A stretch of 64,000 nt of DNA from Salibaculum griseiflavum. GTDB taxonomy: Bacteria > Pseudomonadota > Alphaproteobacteria > Rhodobacterales > Rhodobacteraceae. A program made the translations under genes and the position numbers. Where the stretch lies: assembly GCF_003129565.1 (NCBI RefSeq), contig NZ_QETF01000002.1, positions 242,428-306,427 on the forward strand. Reading direction: 5' to 3'. The notes under the pieces are model-generated. The model ran no database searches and was not told where the DNA came from. It saw only the letters and a list, made by a program, of their open reading frames with translations. Positions 7,810-16,785 of this stretch are shown in pieces. Within the stretch, counting starts at the first letter, position 1; every line of letters starts with the position of its first letter.

Positions 7810-10800
7810 CAGAGCGTGACGACCACCGACCGGGCCGGACCGGGGCCGTAGCGGTCCGAGAGTTGCGCCACCGAGATCGTGATCTCGCCGGACGCCCCGT
7901 CACTGGCCTGGTCCCCGACGCTATAAGTCCACTCCGGACTGGACCGGGTAACTTCGCGCAGCAGGGTTTCGCCCGCATGCACCTGCACGCGGTAGTTTTC
8001 GGCGGTTTCGCCCAGCGGCACCTCGGCCTGGTCCCAGCTGTCGCCGTCGATCCGGGTCCGTCTGATCCAGCTCAAAGCCAGATCGCCGCCGCTGCCGGAC
8101 CGGGCGCGCAGATGCGCCACCGGGTAAGGCCGCAGCCCGTTGCCGCGGAAACTCTCGGCGCGATACTGGTAGCTCGGGTCGGACATGGGCCGGGTCGCCG
8201 GTCCATAACGGTAGTGACGCAGGGTGCCGCGTGCGGCGGGGGCCAGCGCCAGTTGCCCGGGCACGGCATCCATCAGCACGAAAATTGATCCCACGGGCCG
8301 AGCTGCGGGCATCAGCCCGTCGCTGCCCGCCTGCCCGCGCAGACGCAAGCGCAGGTCATAGGTCCGCTCGCCGACCAGCGTGGCCTCGGCGAACTGGAAC
8401 ACTTCCCATGCATCGACGCTACCATCGCCGATGGCGGCCAGGTTGCCGCCGCCCAGCACCTGCGCACGGGGCAGGCTGTCCAGCGTGCCCCGGATCAGCC
8501 GCACCCGCAATGCCGGGCCCGCGTCCCAGACGCCTGGCGGGGCGCTGGTCATCTCGGTCTCGGTCACGCCGATCACCGCCGGGTCATGCAGGATCCGGCC
8601 CAACTCGTATCCCGCGTCCTGGTCTGACGTGTAAAGCGCCACGCTGCCCGGCCAGGGCACGCCGCTGACGGCGGCATGGGGGGCGATCTCGTCCTCGTCA
8701 CCGCGCATCAACGGCAGGTCCATGAGCATCAGCTCCACCGGGATCGGCGCCACATAGGGCGACAGGACCGGCGCCGTGCCCGGCACCGGATGGCGGGTAT
8801 AGACCGAGGGGTCGATCCGCACCGCCTCAAGAAGCTGCCGGTCGGTCTGTTCCACCTGGTCGACACGAAAGAGCCAGCCCCCCTGCCCTTCGGGCAAACG
8901 CACCACGTCGCCCGGTCCGATTTCGGCGCGCGACGGCGGCAGGGCGAATTGCGCCGTATCGCGAGCCAGTCGCGCCTCGGCCAGCCAGCGCTCGGCGATC
9001 CTCAGCCCCTCTCCCGGCGTCAGGGCCAGCGACAACTCGCTGCGGGCGGTGGTGGGGGTCGCGTCACCCGGATGGACGGCCTCGGTCGCACGGATTTCAT
9101 AGTCGCCATCCGCCTCCACATGGGCCAGCTGGACGCGCCCGACGATCTCGGGGGCCTGAGCGCGGGTCAGTTCGATTGCGCCGGCCTCGTCCACGGCCTG
9201 GGCGAACTCACCGCGATCAACCGCCGTCGCGGCCCGTCCGGACCGGCTGCGGAAAATCAACTTGCCGTCCCGTTCCAGGGCGTCGAACCCATAGGCCAGC
9301 ATCAACGGCTGCAAGGCCGCGCGCCCGGTCTCGACCTCGGCCACGGTATAGCCCCGCACCACGCCGTAAAGCTGGCTGACATCGACATCCGCGATCCCGG
9401 CGCGGGCGCAAATCTCGGCCACGACCGAGGCCAGCGACCGGGCCATGACCCGTCCGTTGATCCAGTGCCCGAGCGTGTAGTTCTCGGAATCCGACCACAG
9501 GTCCGCCCGGCCCGGAAAGGCCGGAAACGGCCGCGTATCCCAGGCCCAGACATGGATGCGCCCGGTATCGACCATGCTCTGACCCGTCACCGAAGAGACA
9601 GGGTTGCCCGCCTCGGAGGCATAGTGGTCCAGCAGAACCGAGAGGTATTGGCGCTGGATGAAATCGTCCCGCACACCTGTCGAGGCCCGCGGCAGCCCGC
9701 TTTCCGAGGATTTCGGATCGACGAACCGGTTGGGTTGGTTGGTGCCCTTGTCGACCGCCGGACAGCCGATCTCGGTGAACCAGACCGGCTTGCTTTCCGG
9801 CTGCCAGGCGGTGGGATGGCTTTGCCGCACCCCATCCACCCGGTCATGATGAGGGTTCTGCCACCAGCCCCGAATGTCCTTGGCCCGCCAGATCCATGGC
9901 TCGCCGGCGCCATCGGTGATCGGCGTGCGAATCTGTGCCGCCTCGGCCTCTGGGGAATGGTAGTACCAGTCGTAATACTCGCCCCCTTTGATCCCGGCCC
10001 GCAGGTAGTCGGGATTGTAGATGCTGCCCCAATGGGCGTCGGCATGGGCCTCGCCCTCGCGCCAGTCGCTCAGGGGCAGGTAATTGTCGATCCCGATGAA
10101 ATCGCAGTCGGGATGCGCCCAGAACGGGTCGAGATGGAACAGCTTGTCGGCGGTGCCCGGCTGATGGTAGCCGTGATACTCGCTCCAGTCCGCGGCATAG
10201 CTGATCCTGCACTCCGGCCCGAGGATGGCGCGCACCTCTTGCAGAAGATCGACAAGCCCGGCGACGAAGGGAAACCCGGACGCGCCCCGGATCTGGGTCA
10301 ACCCACGCAGCTCGGAGCCCAGCAGGAACGCATCGACACCGCCGGCGGCGGCGCAGAGATGCGCGTAGTGCAGGATGAAGCGCCGATACGACCACTCGGG
10401 CGGACCACTGTAGCTGACCGTCTGGCCGCTGATCGTGAAATCGGCGGGCTGGGCGTTGCCAAGGAAGGTCGCAACCTCCTGATCGGCCTGCCCCGTGCCA
10501 TCGGGGCTGCCCGCAACACCCGCCGCCAGCGCGCTGGTGATGCGCCCCCGCCACGGCAGATGCGGCTGGCCCTCGCTGCCCGTCCAGGGATCGGTCAGCG
10601 TATTTCCCGCAACCTGGTCCATCAGGATGAACGGGTAGAAGACCGGCGACAGGCCCCGCGCGCGCAGCTCGGTGATCGCCTCGATCACCGCCGCGTCCGC
10701 CGGAGTGCCGCCGTATAGCTTGGTGCCATCCTGCGTGGCAACCTCGTCAGCCTCTGCACGCGCCAGCCCGGAAACCTGCCACGGCATCCCACGCCCGTCG

Positions 10801-11714
10801 GCCTCTTTCTGATCGACCTTGGGTTTGAGGCTGCATTCGCCGCAGCGCAGGTCATTGCCGAACCACGAAACGACGAGCGCCGTCGACCCGCAATTGGGCA
10901 CCTCCTCCTGCAAGGCGTCGAGCGAGGCCAGCATGTCGGTCTTGCCCGAGGCGGCGTTCAGATTTGCCGCCTTGCGATTCCCGAACCCGTGATCGAGGAA
11001 GACCGGCGTTGTCGCGAGCGCGTATTCCCCTGTGCCGGGGATCAAGGAGACCCCCCGGATCGCCTTGTCGATCCCCGGATGCGCCACATCGCCCTGGTCC
11101 GGGCGCATCACCTCGAAGGTGAATTGCGGCACCCGGTTCCCGAATTGCGCAAGCGGCAGATCCTCAAGCACCACATAGGCCGTGCCGCGATAGGCCGGCG
11201 CCAGGCCTGCCCCCTCGACCGCCTCGATCTTGGGGTCGGGCAGTTGATCGGGGGTGCCGGGATGCAGCCGCAGGTTCAGATCCTCGGGCGAGACTTCCCG
11301 CCCATCGGCCCAGACCCGGCCGACGCGGGCGACCTCGCCCTCGCAAAGCGCAATCGCCAGACTTATTGAATAGCTGTATTCGACGGTCGCCGGGCCTTGC
11401 GGCGCACCCTTGCCGCCCCCGGTGCGATGGCGGGTTTCCTCGAACTCCGTGGCCCAGATGACCTGACCGGGAATGCGCATGCGGCCAAAAAGCTGGGCGA
11501 TCCCCGTGCCTTCGCTGGCGCCGGTCAGACGCAGCCGGTCCAACCGGCCCACCTCGACCGCATCGCTGCCAGCGCCCAGCAGGCGCTGGTCCAGCATCCG
11601 CCCCAGCGTCGCGCCCACGGCGCGCCCGATCACCGCCGAGCTCAGCCCCAGGACCGAACCACCAACGGCACCGCCGACCGCCATGCCGGCCGCAGAAAGA
11701 ACGATCGTGGCCAT
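7809..11714 (-). CDS. g15: GTA g15: large tail-tip host-contact protein with TIM-barrel-like domain
   Basis: A 1301-residue protein matching the RcGTA g15 'megatron'. The N-terminus is a Gly/Ala-rich hydrophobic stretch (1-45). The central part holds the GTA TIM-barrel-like region with glycoside-hydrolase-like features (FPFVAGLVDLLQEVRAILG, YAADWSEYHGYHQPGTADK, PVWFTEIGCPAVDKGTNQPN, roughly residues 430-700). The C-terminal third resembles phage tail protein J-type fibronectin/attachment modules. It forms the tail tip that contacts the recipient envelope. It starts 3 nt after the g14 stop, as the last structural gene. Confidence 0.95.
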   Translation of the reverse strand: MATIVLSAAGMAVGGAVGGSVLGLSSAVIGRAVGATLGRMLDQRLLGAGSDAVEVGRLDRLRLTGASEGTGIAQLFGRMRIPGQVIWATEFEETRHRTGGGKGAPQGPATVEYSYSISLAIALCEGEVARVGRVWADGREVSPEDLNLRLHPGTPDQLPDPKIEAVEGAGLAPAYRGTAYVVLEDLPLAQFGNRVPQFTFEVMRPDQGDVAHPGIDKAIRGVSLIPGTGEYALATTPVFLDHGFGNRKAANLNAASGKTDMLASLDALQEEVPNCGSTALVVSWFGNDLRCGECSLKPKVDQKEADGRGMPWQVSGLARAEADEVATQDGTKLYGGTPADAAVIEAITELRARGLSPVFYPFILMDQVAGNTLTDPWTGSEGQPHLPWRGRITSALAAGVAGSPDGTGQADQEVATFLGNAQPADFTISGQTVSYSGPPEWSYRRFILHYAHLCAAAGGVDAFLLGSELRGLTQIRGASGFPFVAGLVDLLQEVRAILGPECRISYAADWSEYHGYHQPGTADKLFHLDPFWAHPDCDFIGIDNYLPLSDWREGEAHADAHWGSIYNPDYLRAGIKGGEYYDWYYHSPEAEAAQIRTPITDGAGEPWIWRAKDIRGWWQNPHHDRVDGVRQSHPTAWQPESKPVWFTEIGCPAVDKGTNQPNRFVDPKSSESGLPRASTGVRDDFIQRQYLSVLLDHYASEAGNPVSSVTGQSMVDTGRIHVWAWDTRPFPAFPGRADLWSDSENYTLGHWINGRVMARSLASVVAEICARAGIADVDVSQLYGVVRGYTVAEVETGRAALQPLMLAYGFDALERDGKLIFRSRSGRAATAVDRGEFAQAVDEAGAIELTRAQAPEIVGRVQLAHVEADGDYEIRATEAVHPGDATPTTARSELSLALTPGEGLRIAERWLAEARLARDTAQFALPPSRAEIGPGDVVRLPEGQGGWLFRVDQVEQTDRQLLEAVRIDPSVYTRHPVPGTAPVLSPYVAPIPVELMLMDLPLMRGDEDEIAPHAAVSGVPWPGSVALYTSDQDAGYELGRILHDPAVIGVTETEMTSAPPGVWDAGPALRVRLIRGTLDSLPRAQVLGGGNLAAIGDGSVDAWEVFQFAEATLVGERTYDLRLRLRGQAGSDGLMPAARPVGSIFVLMDAVPGQLALAPAARGTLRHYRYGPATRPMSDPSYQYRAESFRGNGLRPYPVAHLRARSGSGGDLALSWIRRTRIDGDSWDQAEVPLGETAENYRVQVHAGETLLREVTRSSPEWTYSVGDQASDGASGEITISVAQLSDRYGPGPARSVVVTL

Positions 11715-11717
11715 GGG

Positions 11718-12161
11718 TTACTCCTCTTGGTTGGAAACGGGAAAAGCGAACGCCGCAACGAGGCGACGCCGCCAGGGGGGCGACAGATCGGCCTCGATCA
11801 CGCCATGACCCTGGTAGGCATGAATGAAACGCGGACGCGGACCGGCCTCGGTCATCAGGCCCAGATGCTTGGACACGGCGCCATGTCGCATCCGGAACAG
11901 CAGCACATCGCCCGGACGGGCGGCCTCGGGCGGGGTCTGCACCAGACGTGCCGCCAGCCCGGCGGCCAGGGTCTCTTGGCCTTGCGGCTCCGACCAGTCC
12001 GGCGTGTAGGGCGGCACATCCAGCAGGGGCGTTCCGGTCGCCTCGGCCCAGACGCCCCGGATCAAGCCGAGGCAATCGCACCCGACACCGCGCAGGCAGG
12101 CCTGATGATGATAGGGCGTGCCGATCCAGCCCCGCGCGATCGAGACAAGCGCGGCCCTCAC
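11718..12161 (-). CDS. g14: GTA g14: NlpC/P60-type cell-wall peptidase
   Basis: A 147-residue NlpC/P60 cysteine peptidase of the phage-tail type. The catalytic Cys lies in GVGCDCLGLIRG and the His in SKHLGLMTEAG. In RcGTA this protein sits at the baseplate and locally cleaves peptidoglycan during DNA entry. The start chosen is GTG 12161 (VRAALVSIARGWIGTPY), which overlaps the g13 stop as GTGA; the open frame runs further upstream but only inside g13, where it has no family resemblance. Confidence 0.93.
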   Translation of the reverse strand: MRAALVSIARGWIGTPYHHQACLRGVGCDCLGLIRGVWAEATGTPLLDVPPYTPDWSEPQGQETLAAGLAARLVQTPPEAARPGDVLLFRMRHGAVSKHLGLMTEAGPRPRFIHAYQGHGVIEADLSPPWRRRLVAAFAFPVSNQEE

Positions 12162-13036
12162 GCCAGGCTCCCGCCGGAATTGCTGTCGCCGCGCCGTGGC
12201 ACCCGCATCAGCCAATCTTCGCCCGGAATATGAGGAAAGCCCTGGAAGTTTATGAAATTGCTGAATTTCAACCGGCAGGTTGCCGCCCTCTTGTCGCAAC
12301 CCGCCACCAGCCGCACCCGGTCTCCGACCTGTGGCGCTGCCCCAAGGGGCTGCCAGAGTCCGACCGTGCGCGTCCCGTCGCCCGCGACATCGTCCTGCTT
12401 TATCGGCTGGAACAACCCCGCGACCGGGCCAGTCAGCACGTTCAGCGTGCCGCGGGTGAACCAATCGGGCTCGAACCCGTCCAGCCCGGAAAAGTGGAAC
12501 ACCCGTGCCGCGTCGACGGCGTCGATTTCCGCCTCGACGCTGTAGGCCGGCTCGCTCAGGTCAACCCCGCAGCGCGCGTCCCCCAGAACCGCAGCACAGG
12601 GCGCCTGGTAGACCCGACCCTGAGGCTGGTTCAACGCCTCGGTCAGCCCACGCAGCTCGGCATGAAAGGCGCCTGCCTTGCGGCGCAGCTCTCCGATATG
12701 GCCGCGGAACCGCAAAGCGCGCTGTTCAGGGTCCGCCCAGTTGACCTGCCAGAGCCGCACTTCGGCGGCGTCGTAGCGACCCGCCTCGATATCTGTCTCG
12801 GTGACGGCGGCATCGCTCAGCGCGCCCATGGCCTCGCTGTTGTCCACCGACAGCCCGCTTCCGGCCATGACAGCACGGGCCGTGAGACCGGATTGCGCCT
12901 TGAATTCAATCCCTTCAAACTCAAGGTTCAAGTCGTGATCCGTAAAGCCGAAGGTCACGCCGTCAGTTCGGACAATGGCCCAGCACCAGCAGGTCGTCGT
13001 CAATCCGGTGGCCAGGTGATCGATTAGCCCGCTCAT
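12158..13036 (-). CDS. g13: GTA g13: tail hub protein (DUF2163)
   Basis: A 292-residue protein of the DUF2163 family (phage conserved family TIGR02218), the RcGTA g13 hub component at the distal tail. Recognisable stretches are TTCWCWAIVRTDGVTFGFTD near the N-terminus and CAAVLGDARCGVDL in the middle, the latter holding two of several conserved Cys that in RcGTA coordinate an iron-sulfur cluster. It overlaps g12 (4 nt) at its start and g14 (4 nt) at its end, typical of coupled GTA tail genes. Confidence 0.92.
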   Translation of the reverse strand: MSGLIDHLATGLTTTCWCWAIVRTDGVTFGFTDHDLNLEFEGIEFKAQSGLTARAVMAGSGLSVDNSEAMGALSDAAVTETDIEAGRYDAAEVRLWQVNWADPEQRALRFRGHIGELRRKAGAFHAELRGLTEALNQPQGRVYQAPCAAVLGDARCGVDLSEPAYSVEAEIDAVDAARVFHFSGLDGFEPDWFTRGTLNVLTGPVAGLFQPIKQDDVAGDGTRTVGLWQPLGAAPQVGDRVRLVAGCDKRAATCRLKFSNFINFQGFPHIPGEDWLMRVPRRGDSNSGGSLA

Positions 13037-13665
13037 ACCCGCACCTCGACAACCGGCACGTCCGGAACCTCGCCCGCCTGAAAATTGGCGACGCTGGTGC
13101 GGATCTGGTCGATATCGAAGCGCACGGGCACGTCGAATTCGAACCCGGCCGTGACTTCGGCCTGCAGATCGGGCGGATGGGCGAAGGTGATCACCCCGGT
13201 GGTCAGGTCGATCTCGTAATCCACCCCGTCCTGCACGGGATCGCCGCTGACCTGGACATGCACGCGACCGGCAACCGGTTTCGAGATCGGGCGCATATAG
13301 CTGTTTTCACCTGAACGGTAGGTCTTAACCAATTGGAATTCCGTCCGAACCTCATCCCCGACGCCCAGAAGCTGATCGCCGCCGTCGATCTCTTGCGACG
13401 GGCGTGCGGACTTGAAATCGCTCCAATCCTTCCAGCGAAAGCCGAACAGCTGGCCTTGGCGCGCCTCGAAGAAGGCCACCAGCGCCTCGACATCGTCGAG
13501 CGAGCGCAACCCCATCCCTGCATCATAGCGACGCCGCGAATGGGCCCAGGGCGTGTTACGCTCCTCGAACCCGTTGGCGAGCGTGACCACCTCGGTCCGG
13601 CGCTCGGGCCCGCCGATCGAGCCGAAGCTCAGCGACGCGGGAAACCTGATCTCGTGGAAATTCAT
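13033..13665 (-). CDS. g12: GTA g12: distal tail protein (DUF2460)
   Basis: A 210-residue DUF2460 protein (TIGR02217), the RcGTA g12 distal tail protein that joins tube and hub. Typical motifs: MNFHEIRFPASLSFGSIGGP at the N-terminus, TEVVTLANGFEERN, and FFEARQGQLFGFRWKDWSDF. ATG 13665 is chosen because it follows a GAGGAGGCAG site and because the family starts there; the longer frame back to 13704 would run into g11. Confidence 0.93.
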   Translation of the reverse strand: MNFHEIRFPASLSFGSIGGPERRTEVVTLANGFEERNTPWAHSRRRYDAGMGLRSLDDVEALVAFFEARQGQLFGFRWKDWSDFKSARPSQEIDGGDQLLGVGDEVRTEFQLVKTYRSGENSYMRPISKPVAGRVHVQVSGDPVQDGVDYEIDLTTGVITFAHPPDLQAEVTAGFEFDVPVRFDIDQIRTSVANFQAGEVPDVPVVEVRV

Positions 13666-13675
13666 GGCTGCCTCC

Positions 13676-14335
13676 TCAGCGGTTGCGTTGACCGCGCGCC
13701 ACAAGGCGCGTCATCTGCGCGGCGATCTGGCCCTGGCTACGCTGGAACCCGGCCACGTCGGGGGTCTGGATGTTCATGGTGACGTTGACGGTCCCGCCAC
13801 CCTGGGCGCGGACCCCGAGGCGGCCGTCATCACCACGGGTCAGCGGCATGATCGCCTCTGGCCCCGCCTCACCCATCAGGCCGGTTCCGCCACGCATGGG
13901 AAAGGTCGTGGCGCGATCAACCACGCCACCACGGGCAAAAGGCAGGACCCGCCCATCCGAGATTGCGCCGCCCTTGGCAAAGGGCATCAGGCCCGAGACC
14001 AGCGAATTGACCCCATCGGCCAGCAGGCCCCCGAAATGGTCGGTCACCGGGCGCATGGCGTTGTTGTAGACCGTGCGCGACATGGCCTCGGCCACGGTCG
14101 ACAGCGCATCCGAGAGTTTCATGCCGTCAAAGACCAGCCCGTCGAAGGCCCGCCGCAACCCGCCGGAAAAGCCGCGTTCCAGGTTACCCAGGTCCCGCGT
14201 CGTTTCGGTCAGCGCCGATTGGGTGCGGCGCAGCTGCCCCTCGAAGGCATCCGTCAGCGCGGTGACCGAGCCAAGGGTTTGTTCCAGCACCTTTGCCTCG
14301 CTTTCGAAATCGTCCAGACCGTCAATCTCGTCCAT
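13676..14335 (-). CDS. g11: GTA g11: tape measure protein
   Basis: A 219-residue protein matching the short tape-measure protein g11 of RcGTA: an N-terminal helical part (DEIDGLDDFESEAKVLEQTL) and a Gly-rich C-terminal part with the characteristic stretches PFAKGGAISDGRVLPFARGG and MGEAGPEAIMPLTRGDDG. Tape-measure proteins set tail length; the short size fits a short siphovirus-like tail. Its start overlaps the end of the small upstream chaperone gene by 14 nt. Confidence 0.92.
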   Translation of the reverse strand: MDEIDGLDDFESEAKVLEQTLGSVTALTDAFEGQLRRTQSALTETTRDLGNLERGFSGGLRRAFDGLVFDGMKLSDALSTVAEAMSRTVYNNAMRPVTDHFGGLLADGVNSLVSGLMPFAKGGAISDGRVLPFARGGVVDRATTFPMRGGTGLMGEAGPEAIMPLTRGDDGRLGVRAQGGGTVNVTMNIQTPDVAGFQRSQGQIAAQMTRLVARGQRNR

Positions 14336-14516
14336 CTCTTGCTCCTTCGTCCGGGAAGGCCCGGCTCAATTCCTCAAGGCGCTGGCGGGCCATAGGCGCA
14401 GCGGTCATGTCGGCCCCCAGCATCAGCCACAGCTCTGCCGGGGTCAGCGCCCAGAACTCGGCCGGGCGCAGGCCCAGCGCGCCAAGTCCCGCGCGCATCA
14501 ATGCCGCCCAGTCCAT
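14322..14516 (-). CDS. GTA g10.1: small tail assembly chaperone
   Basis: A 64-residue protein starting at ATG 14516 (MDWAALMRAGLGALGLRP, then EFWALTPAELWLMLG), the pattern of the small phage protein TIGR02216 family found between g10 and g11 in GTA clusters, considered a tail assembly chaperone. It starts 5 nt after the g10 stop and overlaps g11 by 14 nt. It is easily missed because the open frame extends upstream in a meaningless way. Confidence 0.85.
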   Translation of the reverse strand: MDWAALMRAGLGALGLRPAEFWALTPAELWLMLGADMTAAPMARQRLEELSRAFPDEGARDGRD

Positions 14517-14521
14517 CGCCC

Positions 14522-14839
14522 CTACCCCGGCACCGCAAAGGCGCGGGCCAGCAGCTCGGCCGCCACCTGTGCGGCCCGCACGACCCCGCCCTCGATCTCG
14601 GCGCGCACCAGGTCGCCCGGCCCGCCCTGCCAGCCACCGCCCCGCAGCCCCGCCACGATCAATGCCAGCACGTCGCGGCTGGAATAGCGCCCCTCGTCGA
14701 AGCGGCGCACCAGGTCGGGCAGGCTCTCGCCTCCCAGGGAATGCTCCAGCTCGGCCAGCGCACCCAGGGTCAGCTTGCAGACATGGGCCTGCCCGTCGAT
14801 CACCAGCGCGACCTCTCCTGCCTGCGGGTTCACCATCAC
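14522..14839 (-). CDS. g10: GTA g10: tail assembly chaperone-like protein
   Basis: A protein of about 104 residues of the GTA gp10 family (VNPQAGEVALVIDGQAHVCK, LTLGALAELEHSLGGESLPD, SRDVLALIVAGLRGGG). Such proteins belong to the phage tail assembly chaperone group. Two adjacent start codons, GTG 14839 and ATG 14836, are both possible; ATG 14836 overlaps the g9 stop as TGATG. Confidence 0.9.
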   Translation of the reverse strand: MMVNPQAGEVALVIDGQAHVCKLTLGALAELEHSLGGESLPDLVRRFDEGRYSSRDVLALIVAGLRGGGWQGGPGDLVRAEIEGGVVRAAQVAAELLARAFAVPG

Positions 14840-15252
14840 GGCAGCGGCGTGAAATCGACCGCGCCCGCCGAAGCCAGCGACAGCTCGTAGGTGGCTTCGC
14901 CATCATGGTTGCCGGCATATTCGATCGCCCCCACCTGGAACGGCCCTTCGACCGTGCCGAATCCGGGAATGATCACCTGGAAATCAGGAGTTTCACCGTC
15001 GAAGAAGATCTGGCGCACGCGCTCGTCGGTTGCTTCGTCACGAAACACGCCCGAGCCGCTGATCGCGGCGGATTTCATCCCCGCCCCACCCAGCAATTCA
15101 CGCCAACCGCCAGTGCTCTCGATGCTGGTCACATCCACGCTTTCGGAATTGAAGGCGATGCGTGTGGCCCGAAGGCCCGCCGCCGTCTGAAACTGTCCAT
15201 CGCCGGTCATGTCGATCTTGATAAGGAGGTCCTTGCCGTTCTGGGCTGCCAT
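14836..15252 (-). CDS. g9: GTA g9: major tail tube protein (TP901-1 type)
   Basis: A 138-residue major tail protein of the TP901-1-type family, forming the tail tube of the GTA particle. Diagnostic stretches are NGKDLLIKIDMTGDGQFQT, ESVDVTSIESTGGWRELL and SGSGVFRDEATDERVRQIFF. It starts with a good AAGACACATGG context 26 nt after g8 and is translationally coupled to g10. Confidence 0.94.
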   Translation of the reverse strand: MAAQNGKDLLIKIDMTGDGQFQTAAGLRATRIAFNSESVDVTSIESTGGWRELLGGAGMKSAAISGSGVFRDEATDERVRQIFFDGETPDFQVIIPGFGTVEGPFQVGAIEYAGNHDGEATYELSLASAGAVDFTPLP

Positions 15253-15278
15253 GTGTCTTACTCCAATGGTTTTGAGGG

Positions 15279-15689
15279 TCAGTCATCGTCCACGCGGGCG
15301 CGGAAGGTCAGGTCGATGCGGCGCTCGTCGCCGGGGCTGACGCGCACCGCCTTGGCGCGGTGGAATCGCAGCGACACCAGGCGGCCACGGCTCAGCATCA
15401 GCGGCGCGTCGACCAGCGCGTCGGACACGGCGGCGGCCACGGCCTTGGCGCTGGCGAAACCGGCGCTGTCCGTCACCACCGAAACGGTAAAGTCGTGCCG
15501 CGCGCCACGGCCCGTCTGATCCGAGGCATCACTGGCCTTTTCGGGGCCAAGCGCGATGTAAAGCGACGGCACCGTGCCCGCAGGCAGCGCGTCGTAGATG
15601 TCAGTGCCGACCAGCGCGGTCACATCCGCATCGGCAGAGAGCGCCTGGTAGATCGCCGTTTGCAGGGCGGCGGAAATGGCATAGCTCAT
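15279..15689 (-). CDS. g8: GTA g8: tail completion/terminator protein (DUF3168)
   Basis: A 136-residue DUF3168 protein, equivalent to RcGTA g8, the tail terminator at the head-tail interface. Seen: YAISAALQTAIYQALSADA, VTALVGTDIYDALPAG, and RGARHDFTVSVVTDSAG. Its ATG (15689) overlaps the g7 stop by 4 nt (ATGA). Confidence 0.92.
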   Translation of the reverse strand: MSYAISAALQTAIYQALSADADVTALVGTDIYDALPAGTVPSLYIALGPEKASDASDQTGRGARHDFTVSVVTDSAGFASAKAVAAAVSDALVDAPLMLSRGRLVSLRFHRAKAVRVSPGDERRIDLTFRARVDDD

Positions 15690-16021
15690 GCGATCACCTC
15701 TTCCTCGGCATCTGCCACCAGGTAGCGGCCGTCGGCATCGTCTTCGCTGACCGCCTGTATGCGATAGACCCGCGTTCCCTCGCGAAAGCGTTGATCCGGT
15801 TGCGGGCGCGAAGACGCCCCGATCGGCGCGGCACGCAGCGTGATGCGAAAGCGCACGCGGCTCAGCGGCATGGCGGCCCCGGCGGTCTCGCGGCCCGTGC
15901 GGGCCTCGACCTGAGCCCAGAGCGTGCCCAGAGATTGCCAGACCGTCTCGAAGCCCCCGGCCCCGTCGGCGACGCGCATCGGCGCCTCAAGCGTCAGTTT
16001 CCTGTTCAGCCGAATGGTCAT
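15686..16021 (-). CDS. g7: GTA g7: head-tail adaptor / head closure protein
   Basis: A 111-residue head-tail joining protein (phage head closure family). Start ATG 16021 gives MTIRLNRKLTLEAPMRVADG and then GGFETVWQSLGTLWAQVEAR, the usual adaptor pattern. It overlaps the g6 stop as TGATG. The open frame extends 55 codons further upstream inside g6, but that part shows no relation to the family. Confidence 0.92.
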   Translation of the reverse strand: MTIRLNRKLTLEAPMRVADGAGGFETVWQSLGTLWAQVEARTGRETAGAAMPLSRVRFRITLRAAPIGASSRPQPDQRFREGTRVYRIQAVSEDDADGRYLVADAEEEVIA

Positions 16022-16617
16022 CACACCAACCCCCGGCCAATACGCAGGCTGCGATAGCGTTCGATCAGCGCCGTCACCCCAAAAGGCATGCAGCCCCCAT
16101 CGAATTGGGTTTCGTGGCGGTATTCGTAGTAATGCGCCGCCAGCAGCATCACCGCCTGTTGCAGGTCGCTGGGCAGGTCGGACCAATCCGGACCGAACCC
16201 GGCCAGAAACCGCAGCCGGACCGACCCGGCCTGGGGGATCGCGGGCAATCCGCTTCCCGTGGCCAGCAGAACCGGGCGCTGCATGTCCGGACGCAGGCGC
16301 CAGGCGGCCGCATTGACAGGGTGTTCCTGCCCGGTCCGGTCCAGCAGCGCCACCTCGGCCACGGCACTGACCGGGGCCACTGGCAGCGGCTGTTGACCCG
16401 GCTCGGCCCAGGCCGACAGCGTCAGCGCGAAATCGCGCTCGATCAGCACCTTGGAGGTGCGCGCCTCGATCGCCGCCATGGCCGAGCGCAGGAACCCCTC
16501 CAGCAGGCCGTCTTGCAAACCGTCATCGGAAAAGCCCGACCCAAGGCGCAGGTGCTCTTTGAACAAACCCACCGGTAGGGCGCTTTGCGGCACCGTGGTC
16601 TCTTCGATCAACATCAT
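16021..16617 (-). CDS. g6: GTA g6: head-tail connector protein
   Basis: A 198-residue head-tail connector (gp6-like adaptor), binding below the portal. Seen: the N-terminal LFKEHLRLGSG with SFSDDGLQ-like context, and YRHETQFDGGCMPFGVTALI near the C-terminus. Start ATG 16617 is chosen because a GGAG site lies 7 nt upstream; a further 48 codons of open frame upstream contain the inverted-repeat region after g5 and look non-coding. Confidence 0.9.
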   Translation of the reverse strand: MMLIEETTVPQSALPVGLFKEHLRLGSGFSDDGLQDGLLEGFLRSAMAAIEARTSKVLIERDFALTLSAWAEPGQQPLPVAPVSAVAEVALLDRTGQEHPVNAAAWRLRPDMQRPVLLATGSGLPAIPQAGSVRLRFLAGFGPDWSDLPSDLQQAVMLLAAHYYEYRHETQFDGGCMPFGVTALIERYRSLRIGRGLV

Positions 16618-16658
16618 CAGCTTTCTCCGAAAACGGCTTGTCGTTTCTTGGGATTGGT

Positions 16659-16745
16659 GCCCGGGCGCAGACCCCCCGCATCGCTCGGACGGAAGGAAGC
16701 AGCTGGACAACACGGGGGTGCCCCGCGCCGTGCCTGCGCCCGGGC
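16659..16745 (-). repeat. Perfect 12-bp inverted repeat between capsid and connector genes
   Basis: GCCCGGGCGCAG (16659-16670) and CTGCGCCCGGGC (16734-16745) are exact inverted copies. They enclose a G/C-rich middle with further pairing potential (ACCCCCC against GGGGGT). The element lies in the only sizeable untranslated gap (about 168 nt) in the tail-ward part of the GTA operon, directly after the major capsid gene. A stable RNA stem here could reduce readthrough or protect the capsid mRNA 3' end. Confidence 0.65.
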
Positions 16746-16785
16746 CGGGGGGCGGCATCATGTCCGCTCCCCGTCCTGGCTGGCC

